Assembly (NCBI GenBank): GCA_004554665.1
Contig: SFKY01000092.1
Span: 1-8,594 of the forward strand
Direction: 5' to 3'
DNA: 8,594 nucleotides
Source: Bacteroidales bacterium
GTDB taxonomy: Bacteria > Bacteroidota > Bacteroidia > Bacteroidales > Bacteroidaceae
In this document: one piece after another, positions 4,885 through 8,594 of the stretch
How positions within the stretch are numbered: the first letter of the stretch is position 1
How the letters are laid out: the number at the start of each line of letters is the position of its first letter
The notes under the pieces: generated by a model
The model's input: the letters and a program-made list of their open reading frames with translations, nothing else
Databases searched by the model: none
What the model was told of the DNA's origin: nothing
Position numbers and translations under genes: made by a program

Positions 4885-6288
4885 TCAGTCGTAGAAGTGG
4901 AAATATCGGCGTGCATTGTAATAGCAGATGTCTTCTACCATACGGGCAAGCGACGGCTGGTCGACCGGTATGAGTCCACGCTCCACGTCGCTGCCGATGA
5001 TATGGCAGAGCAGGCGGCGGAAATACTCGTGACGGGGATAACTGAGGAACGAGCGCGAGTCTGTGAGCATGCCCACAAATCTCGACAGCAGTCCGAGATG
5101 CGACAGCGCATCTATCTGCCGGGTCATGCCGTCGAGCTGGTCGTTGAACCACCATCCGGCTCCAAACTGTATCTTGCCCGGCTCCGTACCGTCCTGGAAG
5201 TTGCCGATCATGGCTGCTATCATCTCGTTGGCACAGGGATTGAGCGTGTAGATAATGGTGCGTGTGAGCATACCCTTGGCGGCCAGAGAGTCGAGGAAAT
5301 GCGACATGGCAGTGGCGGTGGCAAACTCGCCAATGGAGTCGAATCCCGTATCAGCACCCACCTGTTGGAACATCCGCGTGTTGTTGTCGCGCAGCGGTCC
5401 GTAATGGAACTGCTGTGTCCATCCTGCACGGGCATCCATCTCAGCACAGATCGTCAGGAAACAGTGCTTGTACTGCCGCTGTTCAAACGTAGAAAGACTC
5501 ATGCCGCGCATCGCCTTGGCAAAAATGGTCTCTATCTGTGAGTCAGTGTAGGGTTCGTCATAGAATTCGTCGATTCCGTGGTCGGACAACAGGCATCCGT
5601 TTGCGGCAAAATAGTCATGGCGACGCTGCAGGGCATCGACCATATCGGCAAAGGTGGTGATGGTCACACCGGCCACCTCTCCCAAGCGGTTGATGTAGTC
5701 GGCAAATCCATTCTTATCTATGTTCATGGCCTTGTCGGGCCTCCACGCCGGCAGCATCTTGATTTCAAAACCGCTCTCACGGGTTGCCGTGTGGTAGCGC
5801 AGGTCGTCTACGGGGTCGTCGGTGGTGCACACACACTCTACATGGTAGTGGCGCATGAGCCCTCGGGCACTGAAATCGGGCTGGGCGAGCTTCTCGTTGC
5901 AGGCTTCGTAGATTTCGCGTGCGTTATCGGGACAAAGAAGCTTTTCTATGCCAAAAGCGGTGCGCAGTTCGAGATGTGTCCAGTGGTAAAGGGGATTACG
6001 GTAGCAGTAAGGCATAGTTTCAGCCCACTTCTCAAACTTTTCCCAATCGCTGGCATCACCCGTGATGTAGCGTTCGTCAACACCATTGGTGCGCATAGCT
6101 CGCCACTTGTAGTGATCTCCTCCTAACCAAAGCTCGATGATGTTGCGAAACTTGTGGTCGTCGGCCACCATACGGGGGTCAAGGTGACAGTGGTAATCGA
6201 TGATGGGCAGACGGGCAGCGTGATCATGGTAAAGCTGTTTTTCGGTATCGGTCTCCAACAGGAAATCCTTGTCCATAAATGTCTTCAT
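4885..6288 (-). CDS. uxaC: Glucuronate/galacturonate isomerase
   Basis: Interconverts D-glucuronate and D-fructuronate, and D-galacturonate and D-tagaturonate: the first step in breaking down uronic acids released from pectin and glycosaminoglycans. At 467 residues it matches the usual length (about 470) of this amidohydrolase-superfamily enzyme. The metal-site motif HCHLDP is at 33-38, followed by WLGGDHYKWRAMR (54-66) and a CTTDDPVDDL segment, all typical of UxaC. I chose the ATG at 6288 (MKTFMDKDFLL) because it matches the family N-terminus. An in-frame ATG at 6348 would add 20 residues with no family support. It is divergent from ansA and shares a promoter region with it. No other uronate gene (uxuA, uxuB, kdgK, transporter) is in the window. 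Confidence 0.97.
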   Translation of the reverse strand: MKTFMDKDFLLETDTEKQLYHDHAARLPIIDYHCHLDPRMVADDHKFRNIIELWLGGDHYKWRAMRTNGVDERYITGDASDWEKFEKWAETMPYCYRNPLYHWTHLELRTAFGIEKLLCPDNAREIYEACNEKLAQPDFSARGLMRHYHVECVCTTDDPVDDLRYHTATRESGFEIKMLPAWRPDKAMNIDKNGFADYINRLGEVAGVTITTFADMVDALQRRHDYFAANGCLLSDHGIDEFYDEPYTDSQIETIFAKAMRGMSLSTFEQRQYKHCFLTICAEMDARAGWTQQFHYGPLRDNNTRMFQQVGADTGFDSIGEFATATAMSHFLDSLAAKGMLTRTIIYTLNPCANEMIAAMIGNFQDGTEPGKIQFGAGWWFNDQLDGMTRQIDALSHLGLLSRFVGMLTDSRSFLSYPRHEYFRRLLCHIIGSDVERGLIPVDQPSLARMVEDICYYNARRYFHFYD

Positions 6289-6398
6289 AATGGGAATCGG
6301 AGTTATTAGTTGATTATTTTTGCAGAAGATAGGCTGCACCTCTGCCATGAAAACAAGTTCTATGGCTCTCGGTTCACACTATCTTTGTTTATTACATG

Positions 6399-6433
6399 CA
6401 AATATACAACTTATTTCTTTGTAAGAAGACAAA
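6399..6433 (-). promoter_or_regulatory. Probable uxaC promoter
   Basis: On the minus strand TATATTTG (6399-6406) fits TAnnTTTG, with TTTG at 6430-6433. The spacing of 23 bases is a little long. Transcription would start near 6392, giving a leader of about 100 bases. It overlaps the ansA promoter on the other strand. Confidence 0.55.
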
Positions 6434-6448
6434 AAACCACTATATTTG
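6418..6448 (+). promoter_or_regulatory. Promoter of ansA
   Basis: TTTG (6418-6421), 19 bases, then TATATTTG (6441-6448): an exact Bacteroidota promoter. Transcription should start near 6455, about 62 bases before the ansA ATG. A weaker TATCTTTG at 6380-6387 lacks a good -33 partner. Confidence 0.8.
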
Positions 6449-6516
6449 CACAAAAAAATTTACCTCACCTATGCCCTCGCCGGTGGCACGGGGTACTAAT
6501 ATCAAGACTATTAACT

Positions 6517-7557
6517 ATGGAATGGAATGGCAAAGTGCTTCTCATCTACACCGGGGGCACGATAGGAATGGGGCGGAATGTCACGACAGGTGCGTTGGAA
6601 CCGCTCGACTTCAAACACCTCAAAGAGCATTTACCGGAGTTTAAATATATCAAGACCGATGTGGATGTCTACCAATTCAACCCTCCCGTAGACTCGAGCG
6701 ACATGCGCCCTAAACTATGGACGAAATTGGTGGAGATCATCGCCACCCAATATCAGAACTACGACGGATTTGTGGTGCTGCACGGCACAGACACGATGGC
6801 CTACACGGCCTCGGCGCTTTCGTTCATGCTCGAGAATCTCACCAAGCCCGTGATTTTCACGGGGAGCCAACTTCCTCTGGGCCTATTGCGTACCGATGGC
6901 AAGGAAAACCTGCTCACCAGCATCGAGTTGGCTTCGATGTGCCATCCCGACGGCAGGCCAATGGTGCCCGAGGTTTGTATCTACTTCAATGGGCACCTGC
7001 TTCGCGGCAACCGTTCTACCAAACGCAATGCTGACGGATTCAACGCATTCGACTCTTTTAACTATCCCCACCTCTGCGATGCCGGTGTCAACTTCACCTT
7101 CCACCAGCACCACATTCTCACGCCCGACTTTACCCGTCCCATGATTCCCCATACGCAGATGGACCAGGGGGTCATCATCTTCTCGTTGTTCCCCGGTATT
7201 CAGGAGAACATTGTTCACCACGTGTTGGAGGCTCCCGAACTGCGCGGTATCGTCATGCGCAGTTATGGAAGCGGCAACGCTCCTCACAGCGAGTGGATTA
7301 CACGCACCCTGCGCGATGCCAGCGACCGTGGTGTGGTGGTGGTCAACATCAGCCAATGTGTATCGGGGCGCGTGGAGATGGGACGCTACGACACGGGATT
7401 CCAATTGCAGGATGCCGGTGTTATATCTGGTATGGACAGCACGGTAGAGGCTGCTGCCACCAAACTGATGTTCCTGCAGGCCCAGCACGAGGAAGCCGAT
7501 GTTATCAGACAACTGATGACCACCTCTATAGCCGGCGAGATTACCGTCAACCACTGA
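6517..7557 (+). CDS. ansA: Type I (cytoplasmic-type) L-asparaginase
   Basis: Hydrolyses L-asparagine to aspartate and ammonia. The 346 residues fit the type I family. The first catalytic motif YTGGTIGM is at 11-18 with nucleophile Thr15; the second, HGTDTM, is at 89-94 with Thr91 and Asp92. VDSSDM (58-63) holds the substrate-binding serine, and LLRGNRSTKR (161-170) carries the family's catalytic lysine, here Lys169. No signal peptide is seen, in keeping with a cytoplasmic enzyme. The ATG at 6517 places the first motif as in E. coli AnsA (Thr14). Longer in-frame starts back to 6310 would lie upstream of the promoter and encode an unrelated stretch. It is the only plus-strand gene here, divergent from uxaC and convergent with dapA. 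The aspartate produced could feed aspartate-derived pathways including DapA, but no shared regulation is visible. Confidence 0.97.
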   Translation: MEWNGKVLLIYTGGTIGMGRNVTTGALEPLDFKHLKEHLPEFKYIKTDVDVYQFNPPVDSSDMRPKLWTKLVEIIATQYQNYDGFVVLHGTDTMAYTASALSFMLENLTKPVIFTGSQLPLGLLRTDGKENLLTSIELASMCHPDGRPMVPEVCIYFNGHLLRGNRSTKRNADGFNAFDSFNYPHLCDAGVNFTFHQHHILTPDFTRPMIPHTQMDQGVIIFSLFPGIQENIVHHVLEAPELRGIVMRSYGSGNAPHSEWITRTLRDASDRGVVVVNISQCVSGRVEMGRYDTGFQLQDAGVISGMDSTVEAAATKLMFLQAQHEEADVIRQLMTTSIAGEITVNH

Positions 7558-7580
7558 TTTCACACTGTTTACAGTAAGCT

Positions 7581-7639
7581 ATAAAATAAAGTTTCGCCAT
7601 TCTTGCGCCTCAAAAAAGGCTGGCAAGAATGGCGAAACT
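7581..7639 (-). terminator. Terminator between convergent dapA and ansA
   Basis: A perfect 17-base stem pairs 7590-7606 with 7623-7639, closed by an inner GCCT/AGGC stem. On the minus strand it is followed by a T-rich tract (complement of 7581-7590), so it fits as the dapA terminator, starting 21 bases after the dapA stop. On the plus strand no T-run follows; for ansA it may act only as a barrier or RNA-end hairpin. Confidence 0.85.
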
Positions 7640-7660
7640 ATGATGTACTGTCTTACAATA

Positions 7661-8548
7661 TCAGATGCGCATGTCTTTCAGGATGGCGGCCATCTTCTCT
7701 TTGGTGGCGATGGTCGTGGGTACCAGCGGCAGACGAAGCACGTTTTCAATCATTCCCATATCATTGAGCAGTGCCTTCACACCCGCCGGATTGCCGTCTA
7801 CGAACAGAAGCTTGTACAGTTCGGTAAACCGATGGTGAATCTTGCGCGCCGGCTCGTACTCTCCCTTAAACTCAAGCCTGATCATCCGCGAGAATTGTTT
7901 GGGCAATGCATTGCCAATCACAGAGATGACACCTGCCGCGCCGCTCGCTATCATCTGGAAGGTAAGCGCGTCGTCGCCACTGATGACATCAAATCCTTCG
8001 GGCTTGTTCTTGATGATCTCGTCCACCTGCTCCAACGAACCGCTGGCCTCTTTCACAGCCACGATGTTGTCGCACTCGCGCGCCAACCTGATAAGTGTAT
8101 CGGGCCTCAGGTTGATTCCTGTGCGGCCGGGTACATTATAAAGTACAATGGGTAACGGACTGGCGGCACTGATGGCCTTGAAGTGCTTGTACAGACCCTC
8201 CTGCGACGGTTTATTGTAATAAGGGCAGATGCTGAGGATTCCATCGATACCCTCCCAGTTGGTATGCTTGATTTCTTCGACAACCGCACGGGTGTTATTG
8301 CCGCCACAATACTTCAAAATGGGCAATCTTCCGCGGTTAATCTCCTTGACTGTCTCTGTTATCCTGTCTTTTTCTTCCGTTGTCAGACACGGTGCTTCTC
8401 CTGTAGTGGCAAGTATGCAAAAGAAATCGGCACCGTTGTCCAACTGATAGTTTACAAGTCGCTTAAGAGCCGGGTAATCTACTTCACCATCAGGAGTGAA
8501 AGGCGTCACCAAAGCTACTCCTAAGCCTTTGAATCTGTTTCGTGCCAT
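7661..8548 (-). CDS. dapA: 4-Hydroxy-tetrahydrodipicolinate synthase
   Basis: Condenses pyruvate with aspartate semialdehyde, the committed step to diaminopimelate (cell wall) and lysine. At 295 residues it is a single (beta/alpha)8 barrel of the usual length. Active-site features are present: Thr48-Thr49 in ATTGEAP (47-53), CPYYNKP (108-114) with Tyr111, YNVPGRTG (137-144) with Tyr137 and Arg142, and the Schiff-base lysine Lys166 in VAVKEASG (163-170). Cys54 stands where I expect threonine or serine after the TTGE loop; it should not affect catalysis. The ATG at 8548 is the natural start and has a promoter box 25 bases upstream. No other lysine-pathway gene adjoins it in the window. Confidence 0.97.
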   Translation of the reverse strand: MARNRFKGLGVALVTPFTPDGEVDYPALKRLVNYQLDNGADFFCILATTGEAPCLTTEEKDRITETVKEINRGRLPILKYCGGNNTRAVVEEIKHTNWEGIDGILSICPYYNKPSQEGLYKHFKAISAASPLPIVLYNVPGRTGINLRPDTLIRLARECDNIVAVKEASGSLEQVDEIIKNKPEGFDVISGDDALTFQMIASGAAGVISVIGNALPKQFSRMIRLEFKGEYEPARKIHHRFTELYKLLFVDGNPAGVKALLNDMGMIENVLRLPLVPTTIATKEKMAAILKDMRI

Positions 8549-8572
8549 AAATTGTTATCAATGAATTCCACG

Positions 8573-8580
8573 CAAAGTTA
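8573..8580 (-). promoter_or_regulatory. -7 box of the dapA promoter (upstream half outside window)
   Basis: Read on the minus strand this is TAACTTTG, identical to the -7 box of the H1-like gene and a match to TAnnTTTG. The transcription start would be near 8566, leaving a leader of about 18 bases. The matching -33 element would lie beyond the window edge and cannot be checked. Confidence 0.6.
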
Positions 8581-8594
8581 CGAGTTTTAGCGCA

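Noticed and set aside
6380..6387. Second plus-strand -7 box (TATCTTTG) upstream of ansA
   Set aside because: No TTTG at the right distance; the promoter at 6418-6448 is complete and closer to the gene.
6883..7563. A 226-codon minus-strand frame opposite ansA
   Set aside because: It is antisense to a complete asparaginase with intact catalytic motifs and has no promoter or family signal.
1..8594. CRISPR arrays, insertion sequences, phage genes, tRNA or rRNA genes
   Set aside because: Read on both strands, I found no spaced direct repeats, no transposase or integrase motifs, no tRNA cloverleaf with a T-loop GTTCRANNC, and no rRNA-like tracts.

Overview
The window looks like chromosomal housekeeping DNA from a Bacteroidales bacterium, most likely Prevotella or a close relative. 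Three things point there. Promoters match the Bacteroidota sigma-ABfr pattern (TTTG, about 19-21 bases, TAnnTTTG). Starts are AT-rich and lack Shine-Dalgarno sequences. Several small proteins resemble Bacteroidales-restricted families. By eye the base composition is close to 50% GC. No database search was possible, so the genus is an inference.

Eight complete genes and one fragment are supported. All but one lie on the minus strand. Reading right to left: dapA (7661..8548, lysine/diaminopimelate synthesis); ansA on the plus strand (6517..7557, type I asparaginase), convergent with dapA and divergent from uxaC; uxaC (4885..6288, glucuronate/galacturonate isomerase) followed by a 122-residue protein of unknown function (4461..4829); aspS (2293..4056, aspartyl-tRNA synthetase); a 97-residue winged-helix protein with a lysine/alanine tail like a histone H1 (1848..2141); a 109-residue winged-helix-like protein (1445..1774); manC (135..1202, GDP-mannose synthesis); and the first 14 codons of another gene running off the left edge.

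The genes do not form one pathway. Most units have their own promoter and terminator: good promoters precede aspS, the H1-like gene and ansA, and plausible ones precede uxaC, manC and dapA. Intrinsic terminators follow the 122-residue gene, the H1-like gene and dapA. uxaC and the 122-residue gene are probably one transcript. aspS, ansA and dapA all touch aspartate/asparagine chemistry, but their separate signals give no evidence of co-regulation.

No IS element, phage gene, CRISPR array, tRNA or rRNA was seen, and nothing amounts to a clear new multi-gene system. The best leads are: a 157-base block of nested inverted repeats between aspS and the 122-residue gene; an H1-like winged-helix protein whose promoter carries a perfect 14-base palindrome; a strong terminator ending 10 bases before the next start codon, which suggests attenuation; and overlapping divergent promoters between uxaC and ansA.
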